64,000 bases of DNA from Streptomyces wuyuanensis (GCF_900103455.1 NZ_FNHI01000026.1:62001-126000), one strand, 5' to 3'; numbered from the stretch's first letter, positions 1-9,052 are shown. Translations and numbers: made by a program. The notes: generated by a model from the letters alone, not told the origin.

Positions 1-1
1 G

Positions 2-538
2 ATGGACGTCGTTGCCGTACGTGCGAGATCCACCAAACCCACGCTGTACGCACACTTCGGCAGCAAGGAGGACCTGTTCGGCAGATGCGCCGACCTCGCA
101 GCCGACACCCTGGCGAGTGCGCTCTTCGAGGCCTACGCGGCCGCGGCCGATCTCCCGCTCGAACAGCAGGTGCGCGCCGGCGTGGCCTCGTTCTTCGATT
201 ACGCGGACGTTCATCCGGCGAGATTCCGGCTGCTCTTCGGCGCGCACGCGACGGGGTCGGCGGCCGAGGCCAGGCAACGGCTGATGTCGGCCGCCTCCCG
301 GGAGATCACGCGCCGGATCCGGTACTTCACCAAGCGCCACGGCCGTGGCACCTGGGGGACGAGTGCCGAGCTCTGCGCCTCCTTCGTCGTCGGCTTGGTC
401 GTCGAGGGTGCGAGGTACACGCTCGTCTCGGACTCGCTGAATCCGGCATCGGCCGCCGAGTTCACGACCCAGTTCGCCGTGGCGGCGCTCAGACACATCG
501 ACCCGCACCTCGCCGACGCCCTCGACGCAGGCGAGTGA
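2..538 (+). CDS. TetR family transcriptional regulator, 5'-truncated by the window edge
   Basis: This is the C-terminal part of a TetR-type DNA-binding repressor. The first readable residues contain the end of the helix-turn-helix recognition helix (STKPTLYAHFGSKEDLF), the hallmark of the family. A helical ligand-binding and dimerisation domain of about 150 residues follows. The frame is open to the window edge, so the ATG at position 2 is only a methionine inside or near the domain; about 25-30 N-terminal residues should lie upstream. The ligand and targets cannot be read from the sequence. The next gene is on the other strand. Confidence 0.85.
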   Translation: MDVVAVRARSTKPTLYAHFGSKEDLFGRCADLAADTLASALFEAYAAAADLPLEQQVRAGVASFFDYADVHPARFRLLFGAHATGSAAEARQRLMSAASREITRRIRYFTKRHGRGTWGTSAELCASFVVGLVVEGARYTLVSDSLNPASAAEFTTQFAVAALRHIDPHLADALDAGE

Positions 539-789
539 GCGGAGCGCGCCGGGAGGACGGCCCGGGCCGGCGCAGCGACCCCGTGTCGTCACGCCGACCG
601 GACTCTCCGGCCCGTACGGCCCGGTGCCGGTCGCTGCAGGTCCGTCGGCGGGCCCCGGTGGCCGGCGTGCGCCGTGGAGCCGGTGATCTCGTGCCGTCCT
701 CGGACCGGTAGGCGCAGGCGTGGCGCAGGGCCTCGGGATACGGGTCCGGGGGGCACACCGCCGGATCGCGGGCTCCGGCCGCCACGAGG

Positions 790-2442
790 TCACGTGGCCC
801 AGTCGGCCTCGGTGGTCTGAGGCTCCCGTCGACCACTCGGCTGTCCCGGACGTCCTTGCCCTCCCTTCCTTCCTCGCCTTCCGGCACCGCTGCCCAGCCA
901 GCCGAACAGGAAGCCGGCGGGAATCGACACGAGGACCACCGTCTCCAGCGGGAACCAGTCGATGTGCCGCTCCGGGAAGAGCGCCAAGGGGGTGCCGGAG
1001 AAGACGGGACTGGAGATCTGCAGTCCGACGGTGCAGAACAGGCCCCCGTACAGAGTGCAGAGCAGCCCGGCTCGGGTGTAACCGCTCCAGAAGAGGGAGT
1101 ACACCAGCGCCGGAAGCAGGCAGGAGGCCGCCACCGCCAAGGACATCGTCGTCAGGAACAGGACGTTCCATCCCTGCACCCAGACTGCCAGCACGATGCT
1201 CAGGATTCCGACCCCGGTGGACGCCAGGCGGGCGGCGGCCACCTCGCGGCCCTCGGTCGTGCACCCACGGCGCAGCGCCTTCGTGTACAGGTCGTGGGCG
1301 ATCGCCCCCGCGGCCGCCAGGGTGATGCTCGCCACGGCGGCCAGCGTGGTGAGGAACACGGCGCAGGAAACCAGGACGACGAGAAGCGCCCCGTTCGTCC
1401 GGGGCGACGAGCCGCCCGCCAGTTCACCGGTGAGCAGCAGCAGGGTGCTGTTGCCGCCGGGGTCCGCGGCGACGATCGCCGGCGCGCCGATCAACGCGGC
1501 GCCCGCGAGGCCCATCAGAGCCGTAGTGAGGCAGAACGTGCCGACGATGCCGATGCTGTGGCGCACCGTACGGCGCGCGGTGGCCCCGTCGGGAGCGGTG
1601 CTGAGCTGCATGGCGACATGGGGCAGGCACGACACTCCCAGCACGACGGTGATCATCAGGCCGATGAAGTCGAGCGTGCCTTCGGGGTCGTTGCTCGCGG
1701 CGTACCGGAGGCCGGGACGCATATAGCCGGCGGGACGGCCACTGCCCTCTCTGGCGGCGTCGATCAAGGAATCGGCGCTCCAGTGAAAACGATGGAGCAG
1801 CACCGCCGCCACCGTCAGGGCCGAGCCGAGCAGCACCACAGTCTTGATCACCTGAATGACGATCGTGCCGCGCATGCCGCCGAACACCGTGGCGCAGACG
1901 ACCAGTGCGCCGATCATGACGATGGCTGTCTTCTCGGCGCCAGGCCCGGTCATTCCCAGCAGCGCCGTGGTGGTCGCGCCCGCGCCGGAGAGCTGCACGA
2001 CCAGAACGGGAACGCACACGCTCAAGGTCACGACGGCGGTCGCGATCCTCGCCCCGGGCCCCGGAGCCCGCAGGGCGAACGTGTCGCCCAGCGTGTAGCC
2101 GCCGCGCTCGCGCAGCGGGCGCGCCAGCAGGAGGAGCACGCCGAGTGACAGCACGGTGCACAGGGCGATGAACAGCCCGTCGTAGCCGAAGACCGCGACA
2201 CTTCCCGTGGTGCCGAGCACCGCGGCCGCGGGCAGGTAGACGCCGGACAGGACGAGGGCCCCGCGCAGGGGCTTCAGCCCGCGGCCCGCTGTGTAGAAGT
2301 CGTTGATCCGGTCCCTCTCGGGGCCGCTGAGGACGCAGATGAACAGGATGGGGACGATGAGCGTCAGAAAGCCCACCAGGACGAAGGCCTGCGTGTCGCT
2401 GTCCAGGGCGCCGGGCGCGGCGAGCAGGATCCGCGGACTCAT
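790..2442 (-). CDS. Sodium:solute symporter family protein, acetate permease (ActP)-like
   Basis: A 550-residue, strongly hydrophobic protein with about 13 membrane segments. The N-terminal part has the SSS-family hallmark region: a periplasmic start, then DFYTAGRGLKPLRGALVLSG, with a G-rich first helix and LGTTGSVAVFGYDG. The length matches ActP-like monocarboxylate transporters. Its ATG overlaps the stop of the upstream small membrane gene by four bases, and an SSS symporter paired with a DUF485-like protein is the classic acetate permease arrangement (YjcH-ActP in E. coli). The hydrophilic tail after residue 510 is rich in R, G and Q and is probably cytoplasmic. Uptake of acetate or another short acid is inferred from family and context. 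Confidence 0.85.
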   Translation of the reverse strand: MSPRILLAAPGALDSDTQAFVLVGFLTLIVPILFICVLSGPERDRINDFYTAGRGLKPLRGALVLSGVYLPAAAVLGTTGSVAVFGYDGLFIALCTVLSLGVLLLLARPLRERGGYTLGDTFALRAPGPGARIATAVVTLSVCVPVLVVQLSGAGATTTALLGMTGPGAEKTAIVMIGALVVCATVFGGMRGTIVIQVIKTVVLLGSALTVAAVLLHRFHWSADSLIDAAREGSGRPAGYMRPGLRYAASNDPEGTLDFIGLMITVVLGVSCLPHVAMQLSTAPDGATARRTVRHSIGIVGTFCLTTALMGLAGAALIGAPAIVAADPGGNSTLLLLTGELAGGSSPRTNGALLVVLVSCAVFLTTLAAVASITLAAAGAIAHDLYTKALRRGCTTEGREVAAARLASTGVGILSIVLAVWVQGWNVLFLTTMSLAVAASCLLPALVYSLFWSGYTRAGLLCTLYGGLFCTVGLQISSPVFSGTPLALFPERHIDWFPLETVVLVSIPAGFLFGWLGSGAGRRGRKGGQGRPGQPSGRREPQTTEADWAT

Positions 2443-2714
2443 CTGCTCTCCTGCCCTTCACCCTGGGAAGTCGGGTGTCCGTCCGCGCGGCGGTCGTACC
2501 GCGTCGCCGTCCACACCAGGAGGGAGCCCTGGAAGAGCAGGGCCAGGACGCCGATGCTGGTCTCTCCCCAGACGCGGGTGGCCATCAACTCGGCTGCGGA
2601 GCAGGCGAGCAGCACGTGCACGGCGAAGGCCGATCCGTTGACCAGGGCGAAGGACACACCCGGGCGGTGAGGCCGCGGGCGATGACGAAGACGGGGGACG
2701 TGCGGGTGGGTCAT
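2439..2714 (-). CDS. Small membrane protein, DUF485-like partner of the symporter
   Basis: A 91-residue protein with two hydrophobic helices (SFALVNGSAFAVHVLLACSA and SIGVLALLFQGSLLVWTATR) separated by a short loop, the layout of DUF485/YjcH proteins. The start chosen is the ATG at 2714, preceded by GGAGACCGCC as ribosome-binding site; the longer open frame upstream has no family-like sequence. The stop overlaps the symporter start, so the two are translationally coupled. The role in assembly or regulation of the symporter is inferred. Confidence 0.7.
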   Translation of the reverse strand: MTHPHVPRLRHRPRPHRPGVSFALVNGSAFAVHVLLACSAAELMATRVWGETSIGVLALLFQGSLLVWTATRYDRRADGHPTSQGEGQESR

Positions 2715-2921
2715 GGCGGTCTCCGTATGTTGGTGGGCGGCCCAGAAAAGTCGGGCATGGCTGATGGCGGCTTGTCCTCTGTGACTCGGCAGGAGTGGCC
2801 GCCCGGCTCTTCGGGTCTCCCTGACTGCTGACTGAGAGGTGTGCTGAAGTCGCTGGTGACGCAGCTGAGGGCGGGGTGTTCCGCGAGCCGACGGCAAGTT
2901 GCTCGGAACGAGGAGGGGAGG

Positions 2922-3176
2922 ATGAATGAGCGAGGGGCCGGGTATGGGCCGGTGGCGATGCGGGGGAAAGAGGCACCAGCGGGCGGTGCGGTGGTCGACG
3001 AAACCGGCGCGAACGCGTGGTCCAGTGAGATCCACATCGAAGAGTCAGAGATCCTGACCGCGCGCGGCGAGATCCTGAACCTGGCCGATGCTGTCCGTTG
3101 GGCCGTCGACATCTTCACCACCGCCTCCGCGGTGCTCTTGGCCCTCCTCGCAGCCCGCGGCCACAAGCCCGTCTAG
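2922..3176 (+). CDS. Small hypothetical protein with one C-terminal membrane segment
   Basis: An 84-residue reading frame starting at the ATG at 2922, directly behind an AGGAGGGGAGG ribosome-binding site. The C-terminal third has a hydrophobic stretch (FTTASAVLLALLAARG) that could be a single membrane helix. The N-terminal part is acidic and unremarkable. No family was recognised. Its stop codon overlaps the stop of the convergent enoyl-CoA hydratase remnant. The strong Shine-Dalgarno sequence is the main argument that it is expressed. Confidence 0.4.
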   Translation: MNERGAGYGPVAMRGKEAPAGGAVVDETGANAWSSEIHIEESEILTARGEILNLADAVRWAVDIFTTASAVLLALLAARGHKPV

Positions 3177-3352
3177 GTGCCAGGCCGCACGGTCAACTCC
3201 GTGGCGGCGGTCACCAGGGCATGCGGTGCGTCGGGATTCTCCACCTCGTCCGCCGCGGCGTTGGCAGAAGCGATCCAGTCGGGGTGGAGACAGTTCTCGC
3301 CGTCTCCGAGATTGAGGACGAAGACATTGTCCTGGCGGTCGAGCATGGGCAT
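3173..3352 (-). pseudogene. N-terminal remnant of an enoyl-CoA hydratase/isomerase
   Basis: A 59-codon frame starts at ATG 3352 behind GAGGGAGCCGCC and reads MPMLDRQDNVFVLNLGDGEN, continuing through HPDWIASANAAADEVE to LVTAATE. This matches the first quarter of Streptomyces enoyl-CoA hydratase-family proteins of roughly 220-260 residues. The match ends at the TAAT strand, and the frame closes 8 codons later without the oxyanion-hole region or catalytic residues. The rest of the gene is not found downstream in any frame, so this looks like a deletion remnant rather than a frameshift. An intact start and ribosome-binding site means the stub may still be translated. Confidence 0.6.
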
Positions 3353-4157
3353 GGCGGCTCCCTCGGAGTGGGGGGATCGCAGCGTGGCAAGTCAGTTCCG
3401 CGGCGCGGCCGTTCAGAGTTCAGAGCCGCTCCGGCATGACGGGGACAATAACGGAACTGATAGTCACGTATCTAGTGGGAGAAGCCCTTCATTGAGGTTC
3501 ATGAGGGCACTCGTTCCTGACCAGCCGCGGAGCGCGGAGTTGAAGATCGCGGGCAGTCGGTCACGGTGGTGCAGCCGGTCACGCGCTCGGGCGCGGCGCG
3601 GCCTTCCATGCGTGCTCGTCCTGGCCGGCAAGGGCGACGGCCTCGTCGTCGTGTCGTCCTCGATTGCCTGTCACCTACGTTGCGGCAGGAGGGAGTTGAC
3701 CAGCGCACAGGGCGAAAGGCGCATTCGACGCCTGCCTGGAGGATAGGCGGTGAGCTGTTCTCCGGCCGGGTTGCCGGCAAGGAGCCGCCGGGCAGCGAGA
3801 GTTCATCATCTCCGCCCTGGGGCCCCGGTGCGGCGGCGCCCCGGCGGAAGCGACCCTCCGCACCACCCTGCGCGTCTCCCCCGACGAAGGCGGCAACGCT
3901 CCACGAACAGCCGAACTCCTGCATACCCACCGCAAGAACCGTGCTGCACGGATCGCCCGTGCCGAAACACTCCGGGGACACCCGGGCGCCGAGCACCGCC
4001 TCGCCGTGTCCCTCACCCTGGAACTGCTGCACCCCCTGGGCAACCGCGCACCAAGTCGGGAGACGGACGTGCTTCGCCCGTGCTGCTGTGCAGCGCGGGG
4101 GCCGAAGGGGGTACCGTCCTCGCTCCGGCTCAAGTCACTGGATTCCGGTGGCTCTGG
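3353..4157. other. About 800 bp with no confident gene
   Basis: Several overlapping open frames exist on both strands, but none resembles a protein family. They also lack the codon-position bias of neighbouring genes over their full length. The best stretch is on the plus strand from about 3750 to 4060, reading AELLHTHRKNRAARIARAE and then LTLELLHPLGN in one frame. It may be a degraded gene end but was not recognised. Confidence 0.4.
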
Positions 4158-5096
4158 TCACCATGCTGTGATGACCGGCGCTTCTGGTTCGTGCTGCCGC
4201 CAGGCCGCGTTGAGGCGCGCGAGCCGGTCCGCTGCGGCGATACCGCGCAGGGACGCGACCTTGCCGCGGCTGACTTCGAACGCCACGGCGCCCACGACTC
4301 GGTCGTCGACCACGGCGAGGACGGCCGGGGAGCCGTTGACCAGCGCGATATGGAGCGCGGGCGAGCCGCCGGCCAGCCGCCGTTTCGCCGGCGTGGGCTT
4401 GAAGCCGGCCCGCACGTAGGAGGCGACGCGCTCGCGCGTCTTGTACAGCAGCAGCCGCCTGGCGAGTCCGGCGCCGTCCGAGACCGCCGTCACGTCGTCG
4501 GTGAGCAGCGCCACCAGCCGTTCGGTGCGCCCCGACGTGGCGGCGGCAAGGAACTCCTCGACGACCCGGCGCGCGGACGCGGGATCCACTTCGCCGCCGC
4601 CGCGGCGCTCGGCGGTGACCCGACGCCGGGCACGGTGGACATGCTGCTGGCTCGCGGACTCGGTGATGTCGAGGATCACGGCGATCTCGGCGTGGGGGTA
4701 CGAGAAGGCCTCACGCAGGACGTAAGCGGCCCGCTCGACCGGCGAGAGGCGCTCCATCAGGGTCAGTACGGCCAAGGACACCGATTCGCGCTGCTCGAAG
4801 GTGTCGGCCGGGCCGAGCATCGGGTCGCCCTCGAGGAGCGGCTCGGGCAGCCAGACACCGGCCGTACGCTCGTGGCGCGCCTGCGCCGAGCGAAGCCGGT
4901 CGAGGCAGAGATTGGTGACGACCCTGGTCAGCCACGCCTCCGGCACCTCGACCCGGTCGCGGTGCGCGGCCTGCCAGCGCAGGAACGTGTCCTGCACGGC
5001 GTCCTCGGCGTCGGCTGCCGAGCCGAGCAGACGGTACGCGAGCGAGGCCAGCCGGCCTCGGCTGGCCTCGAACCGATCGAGGGCTGCGCTGTCCAT
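4158..5096 (-). CDS. ECF41-type RNA polymerase sigma factor with SnoaL-like C-terminal domain
   Basis: A 312-residue sigma factor. Sigma region 2 covers about residues 9-80 (YRLLGSAADAEDAVQDTFLR) and region 4 about 110-165 (SPVERAAYVLREAFSYPHAEIA, then SASQQHVHRAR). From about residue 175 to the end lies a SnoaL/NTF2-like domain, the family's built-in regulator. The linker has the WLPEPL motif characteristic of ECF41 proteins. The C-terminal DGGGK-like motif is altered to DGAGL, and the last conserved motif is represented by AAADRLARL. It starts 10 bp after the FAD oxidoreductase gene, the pairing typical of ECF41 factors, so the two form an operon likely under autoregulation. Confidence 0.88.
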   Translation of the reverse strand: MDSAALDRFEASRGRLASLAYRLLGSAADAEDAVQDTFLRWQAAHRDRVEVPEAWLTRVVTNLCLDRLRSAQARHERTAGVWLPEPLLEGDPMLGPADTFEQRESVSLAVLTLMERLSPVERAAYVLREAFSYPHAEIAVILDITESASQQHVHRARRRVTAERRGGGEVDPASARRVVEEFLAAATSGRTERLVALLTDDVTAVSDGAGLARRLLLYKTRERVASYVRAGFKPTPAKRRLAGGSPALHIALVNGSPAVLAVVDDRVVGAVAFEVSRGKVASLRGIAAADRLARLNAAWRQHEPEAPVITAW

Positions 5097-5106
5097 GCGG
5101 AACAGC

Positions 5107-6297
5107 CTAGGCGGCGACCTTCACACCGGACCTGTCAGGCACGGTGGCCAGGCGGCGCCTGCGCTTCGGCAGGCCGAAGGTCGGGTGGGAGATGCTCCAC
5201 CCTGCTCCTTTGAGCACGCCCGCCTTGAGCCGCGCGACGGTCCGGCCGCCCAGGTACCAGGACTTCGACCGGGCGTCCCCGTCCACCATCTGGAAGATCG
5301 CATCCCGCTTCCCCAGGCTGATGTGGTTGCCGTAGTACTTCAGCCCGGTGGTGGGGACCTCGCTGCCCGTGAGGCGCGCGATGATCGCGGCGGTCGCCTG
5401 CATGTTGGTGTAGCCGGCCGTGCCACAGGACATCGGCAGTGGTCGGCCGTTATCGCCGATCGCATAGGCGCAGTCACCGGCGGCGTAGACGTCCGGGTGC
5501 GAGACCGAGCGCATCGTGCGGTCGACGACGATCTGGCCGGTCTCGGCGACCTTCAGGCCGCTGGCGGCCGCTATGGGGTGCACGGCGAAGCCGGCCGACC
5601 ACACGGTCACGTCGGCCGGGAAGGACGTACCGTCGGCGGCGATCGCCCGTGTGGGCTCGACGGCTTCGATTGCGGTGTGCTCGTGGACGGTGATGCCGAG
5701 CCGGTCGAAGGCCTGGCGCAGGTGGCGGCGGGCCTTCGAGGAGAGCCATGTGCCCAGCTCGCCACGGGCGACGAGTGCGACCGAGAGGTCGGACCGCGCC
5801 TCGGCGAACTCTGTGGCGGTCTCGATGCCGGTCAGCCCTTCACCGACGACCAGCACGGTGCCGCCGTCGCCCAGGCCGGCCAGGCGCTCGCGCAGTCGCA
5901 GGGCCGAGGACCGACCGGTCACATCGAAGGCGTACTCGGCCACGCCGGGGACGCCATGGTGCGCGACGGAGCTGCCGAGCGCGTAGAGGAGCGTGTCGTA
6001 CGCGAGCTCGCCGTCGCCGTCCTCGCCGGTCACAGCGACGGTCCTGCGCCCGGGGTCGACGCCGGTGACGCGCGCCAGGCGCAGCCGAACCCCGGTGCCC
6101 GCGAAGACATCCGCGAGCTTGCGGACCGCCAGGTCCTGGCCGATCGCAAGTTGGTGGAGCCGCATCCGCTCGACGAAGTCGGGCACGGCATTGACGACGG
6201 TGATCTCGATGTCGGCGGGCGAGAGGCGGCGGGCCAGGTTTCCGGCGGCGAAGGCCCCGGCGTACCCGGCGCCGAGGACGACGATGCGGTGCTTCAT
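5107..6297 (-). CDS. NAD(P)/FAD-dependent oxidoreductase, type II NADH dehydrogenase-like
   Basis: A 396-residue two-dinucleotide-fold flavoprotein. The N-terminal FAD-binding motif is VVLGAGYAGAFAAGNLARR. The second Rossmann fold, for NAD(P)H, is at about residues 150-175 (TVLVVGEGLTGIETATEFAE). The second FAD-contacting motif is VYAAGDCAYA. It fits the NDH-2/ferredoxin-reductase-like superfamily; the electron acceptor is unknown. The start is the ATG at 6297 with AGGAG seven bases upstream, not the longer frame reaching 6480. It sits immediately upstream of the ECF41 sigma gene, as expected for an ECF41 target, and a candidate ECF41 promoter lies in its leader. Confidence 0.85.
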   Translation of the reverse strand: MKHRIVVLGAGYAGAFAAGNLARRLSPADIEITVVNAVPDFVERMRLHQLAIGQDLAVRKLADVFAGTGVRLRLARVTGVDPGRRTVAVTGEDGDGELAYDTLLYALGSSVAHHGVPGVAEYAFDVTGRSSALRLRERLAGLGDGGTVLVVGEGLTGIETATEFAEARSDLSVALVARGELGTWLSSKARRHLRQAFDRLGITVHEHTAIEAVEPTRAIAADGTSFPADVTVWSAGFAVHPIAAASGLKVAETGQIVVDRTMRSVSHPDVYAAGDCAYAIGDNGRPLPMSCGTAGYTNMQATAAIIARLTGSEVPTTGLKYYGNHISLGKRDAIFQMVDGDARSKSWYLGGRTVARLKAGVLKGAGWSISHPTFGLPKRRRRLATVPDRSGVKVAA

Positions 6298-6330
6298 GGC
6301 GTTGCTCCTGTCTCGTTCGTGTGCCCCTTG

Positions 6331-6357
6331 AACGAGACGGCGCGCCGTTTGCTGACA
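6331..6357 (-). promoter_or_regulatory. Candidate ECF41-type promoter of the oxidoreductase-sigma operon
   Basis: On the minus strand TGTCAGC is followed after 16 bp by CGTT, ending about 33 bp before the oxidoreductase ATG. Known ECF41 promoters have TGTCACA in the -35 region and CGTC in the -10 region at similar spacing, and these sigma factors usually activate the gene beside their own. The match is imperfect (two positions in the -35, one in the -10), so this is a candidate only. Confidence 0.35.
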
Positions 6358-6501
6358 GGAGTCGGATGTGACGAGGGTCACCGAACCGAGACGAGCGGAT
6401 GAGTCTCCGACACACACTTGAGCCCTTCTTGGGCAGCCGAAACGGGGCGATGGCCACCTATCGATCGAGATGGCCAACAACCGGTCGGCGCCACAACAAG
6501 A

Positions 6502-6702
6502 TCACTGCGCCTGCGACAGATAGGCCGCAGCCCGGCGCAGGATGGCCGGCGGTTGTGTCGGTGCAGCTGGTCCAGTAGGGGGCTGCGCCGTCGAGGTGGC
6601 GACGGTGCGTCCGCTGGTGTCATAGCTGGCGGTCTTCGGAGTCCATACGTGGCTGAGTCGGCGATGGGTGTCGCAGTTGAAGCATTGATAGTCGGCCTTC
6701 AT
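6502..6702 (-). CDS. Short hypothetical ORF with a CxxC motif
   Basis: A 66-codon frame beginning MKADYQCFNCDTHRRLSHVW and ending in a proline- and alanine-rich tail. The CFNC pair could hold a metal, but only one such pair is present. The ribosome-binding site is weak. It abuts the IS3 transposase remnant and may be a chance frame or the debris of a gene damaged by that insertion. No family recognised. Confidence 0.25.
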   Translation of the reverse strand: MKADYQCFNCDTHRRLSHVWTPKTASYDTSGRTVATSTAQPPTGPAAPTQPPAILRRAAAYLSQAQ

Positions 6703-6958
6703 GGTGCCGCCCCGGGTGGTGGCGCCGAAGATCGAGGTGAGCTACGACAGCGCCCTCGCCGAATCGTTCTTCCAGGGCCGCAAGCGTCAGTTGCTCAACG
6801 GAAGGCGCTGGACCTCGAACGCACACACCCGGCTGGAGCCGTTCCGCTGGCCGGCGTACTACAACCGGCGCCGCCGCCATTCCGCACTCGGCCACCGCAC
6901 ACCGGTCGAGTTTGAACAGCAACTGATCACCTCACGTACGCTGTCACTCGTCGCATGA
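6701..6958 (+). pseudogene. IS3-family transposase (OrfB) C-terminal remnant
   Basis: The frame from about 6725 reads SYDSALAESFFQGRKRQLL, then YYNRRRRHSALGHRTPVEFE. These are the end of the DDE integrase core and the closing YNxxRxHSxLGxxxPxEFE motif of IS3-family OrfB proteins. Only the last ~75 residues remain; the first two catalytic acids and all of OrfA are missing. No flanking inverted repeats were seen. It is a dead fragment stopping just before the LysR gene. Confidence 0.75.
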
Positions 6959-6986
6959 AACCCGGTGTCCCCTCCCGGGATCAACT

Positions 6987-7922
6987 TCACTTGGCCGACT
7001 TTCCGGAGAGGCGGGACTGGGCCGCCATGCCGTCGATGGCGGCCCGCAGTGTCCCAAGAAAGGCTTCGACCGCGGGTGACGGCGAACGCCCCTGTGGCGT
7101 GGCGGCGTACACCGCACGTGCCGGAACGTCGTCTTCGTGGACCGCAACCAGGCGGACATCAGGACGCACGCAATCCGCTGCAAGCGCGGGGATCAGGGCG
7201 ACCCCCAGCCCCGCCGCGACATATCCCTGCTTGGCGATCCATTCCGCCACAACGTGCACCACCCTGGGCCGGAACGTCTCCCCGATCGCCGCGTGCAGCA
7301 GACTGCGCTCGGGCTGTGGGCTGCCGGAGATCCAGTCGTCATCGGCAAGCTCGACAAGCCTCACCTGCCGCCGCCGGGCGAGTGGATGCTCATCGGGGAG
7401 AGCGACATACATCGACTCATCGACAAGATGGTGCAGTTCGTACGAGTCCAGGGGATCGCCCGCGGTGTCCGACACGACGGCCAGGTCCAGCTCATCGGTA
7501 TCGAGCCGGGCCAACTGTACGCGGGTGAGGTTCTCTTCCGTTCGCAGTTTCACCTCCGGATACCGCGACCGGAACAACGTGACGGCACACGGCAGCAGCT
7601 CTGCACCGGCCGTGGGGAAGGCACCCACCCGCAAGCGTCCGCCCGTCAGCTCCCGAAGCGCGTTCAACTCGTGCCTGGCCGCGTCAACCCGCTCAACCGC
7701 GGCCTCGGCATACGGCATCAGCGCCCGTCCCGCCTCGGTGAGCCGCACCCCACGGGGAAGACGGTCGAACAGCGGCCCCCCACCCATGGCGCCTTCCAGG
7801 GCGGAGATCTGCCGCGAGATGGCGGACTGGGTGTAACCAAGGGTCTGGGCCGCCGAGGTGAACGATCCAAGCCGGGCCACTTCCAGGAAGGCAGCCAGGG
7901 AGCCCGTGGAAACGTCACCCAT
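6987..7922 (-). CDS. LysR family transcriptional regulator
   Basis: A 311-residue LysR regulator. Residues 8-67 hold the winged helix-turn-helix (LAAFLEVARLGSFTSAAQTL, then GYTQSAISRQISALE). A hinge helix follows, and the periplasmic-binding-like effector domain starts at about residue 92 (GRLRVGAFPTAGAELLP). The divergent region on its right (7923-8575) separates it from a RidA gene, a plausible target since LysR proteins usually control the neighbouring divergent unit. The inducer is unknown. Confidence 0.9.
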   Translation of the reverse strand: MGDVSTGSLAAFLEVARLGSFTSAAQTLGYTQSAISRQISALEGAMGGGPLFDRLPRGVRLTEAGRALMPYAEAAVERVDAARHELNALRELTGGRLRVGAFPTAGAELLPCAVTLFRSRYPEVKLRTEENLTRVQLARLDTDELDLAVVSDTAGDPLDSYELHHLVDESMYVALPDEHPLARRRQVRLVELADDDWISGSPQPERSLLHAAIGETFRPRVVHVVAEWIAKQGYVAAGLGVALIPALAADCVRPDVRLVAVHEDDVPARAVYAATPQGRSPSPAVEAFLGTLRAAIDGMAAQSRLSGKSAK

Positions 7923-8575
7923 TATTCACCGCACCAGCGGACCGAAGCGGCCACCCGAGGTGCACCGATAAGGAAGGCCGCCGCGAAACCATGGCTCCGC
8001 TCGGGAACATCCGCCTGGCTGCCGTCCGGCCGAGCGAAAGCTCAGCCCGCGTGTCCCGGGGCCGAAGGAGCCAAGGTGAAGACCAGGTATGCGAGTTGTG
8101 CATGCTACCCATGCTAGACATTCGCTTGTCGCATTCCCTGGCGAACCCTAGCGTCGAGAGGCATGGAAAAGATCGACTTCCCGGCCTCGGCCACCTGGAT
8201 ACCCCACGACGCACCGGGTTCACGCAGTCAAGAACCGTACGCAAGCCACGATCGAGCCGCTCACCGGAGCGGCGCAGCGCTCGCCGCACCCCCCGCGGAT
8301 GCGATCCGTGACCCCGACGTCACGATGCTGTCCCGGCCCTGAGGGCGGTGGGGAGAACCCTGCCGGTGGCGCTGTCCCACGGGCCGTTCGCCAAGGATGT
8401 GCACTCGGAAGCGGGACTCGGCACCGATGACGTCACCCTCACCTTCGCAGTCGCCACCTCTCCGCGACGGAAACGGTGTTGGGTGGTGAGAGCCAACCTG
8501 AAGATCGCCCGCGACGACATCGCGGGCCCTGACCGGCCAGATACGCGGCCCATGCCAGCAACCAGGAGCACCGAC
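7923..8575. other. Divergent intergenic region with a possible gene remnant
   Basis: About 650 bp between LysR and RidA. It holds a 59-codon plus-strand frame (8164-8343, beginning MEKIDFPASATWIPHD) with no recognised family. Around 8365-8420 is a short in-frame stretch, PVALSHGPFAKDVHS, that weakly recalls the N-terminal strand of CocE/NonD-type hydrolases. These may be scraps of a deleted gene once controlled by LysR. The LysR operator should lie within 7923-8160 but no convincing T-N11-A dyad could be singled out. Confidence 0.3.
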
Positions 8576-8974
8576 ATGCAGATCACCATCGAGAACCCCG
8601 CCGATGCCCCACAGCCTCTCAGCCCTCTCTATTCACAGGTCGCTCGGGTTGAACTCCCCGGCTTCGGGGCTCTGTTGCAGCTCTCCGGCCAGGTCGCCGA
8701 GGGCGCGACGCTCGCGGAGCAGAGCCGCGGCGTCTTCGAGACGATCGACACCCTCCTGAAGGCGCAGGGTGCGACGCTCGCCGACATCATCAACATCCGT
8801 ACGTACCTCACAGACATCAGCAGGCTTCACGAGTATGGCGCCGTACGCCGCGAGTTCCTCACCGGAACCCCGCCGACCAGCACGACCGTCGAAGTCTCCA
8901 AGTTGTTCCTGCCCGGAGCCCAGGTAGAGGTCGAGGTGGTGGCAGTGCTCCCGAGTCGTGAGGTAGCACGATAG
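8576..8974 (+). CDS. RidA/YjgF/YER057c family protein
   Basis: A 132-residue protein of the trimeric RidA fold, whose best-known members hydrolyse reactive enamine/imine intermediates from PLP enzymes. The family core is clear: LLQLSGQVAEGATLAEQSRG, then VFETIDTLLKAQGATLADI and IRTYLTDIS. The C-terminal region has the usual PTSTTVEVSKL strand followed by VEVEVVAVLP. The start is ATG 8576 with AGGAG eight bases upstream; an earlier in-frame ATG at 8551 lacks a good site. The position that normally carries the catalytic arginine near the C-terminus is not obviously conserved, so a paralogous function is possible. Confidence 0.8.
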   Translation: MQITIENPADAPQPLSPLYSQVARVELPGFGALLQLSGQVAEGATLAEQSRGVFETIDTLLKAQGATLADIINIRTYLTDISRLHEYGAVRREFLTGTPPTSTTVEVSKLFLPGAQVEVEVVAVLPSREVAR

Positions 8975-9052
8975 GCATGTGCTTCGGGGGCGATTCGAGT
9001 GGGCCTCCCACGCCTGGCCGGCTGCTGCAGGTCCGATGCGGGCAGGTCCGTT

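Noticed and set aside
856..2148. A 430-codon plus-strand frame
   Set aside because: Antisense to the symporter gene, with repetitive Q/G/R-rich sequence and no recognisable domain.
3750..6402. Two long plus-strand frames over the sigma factor and oxidoreductase
   Set aside because: Both mirror the real minus-strand genes, whose products match known families throughout.
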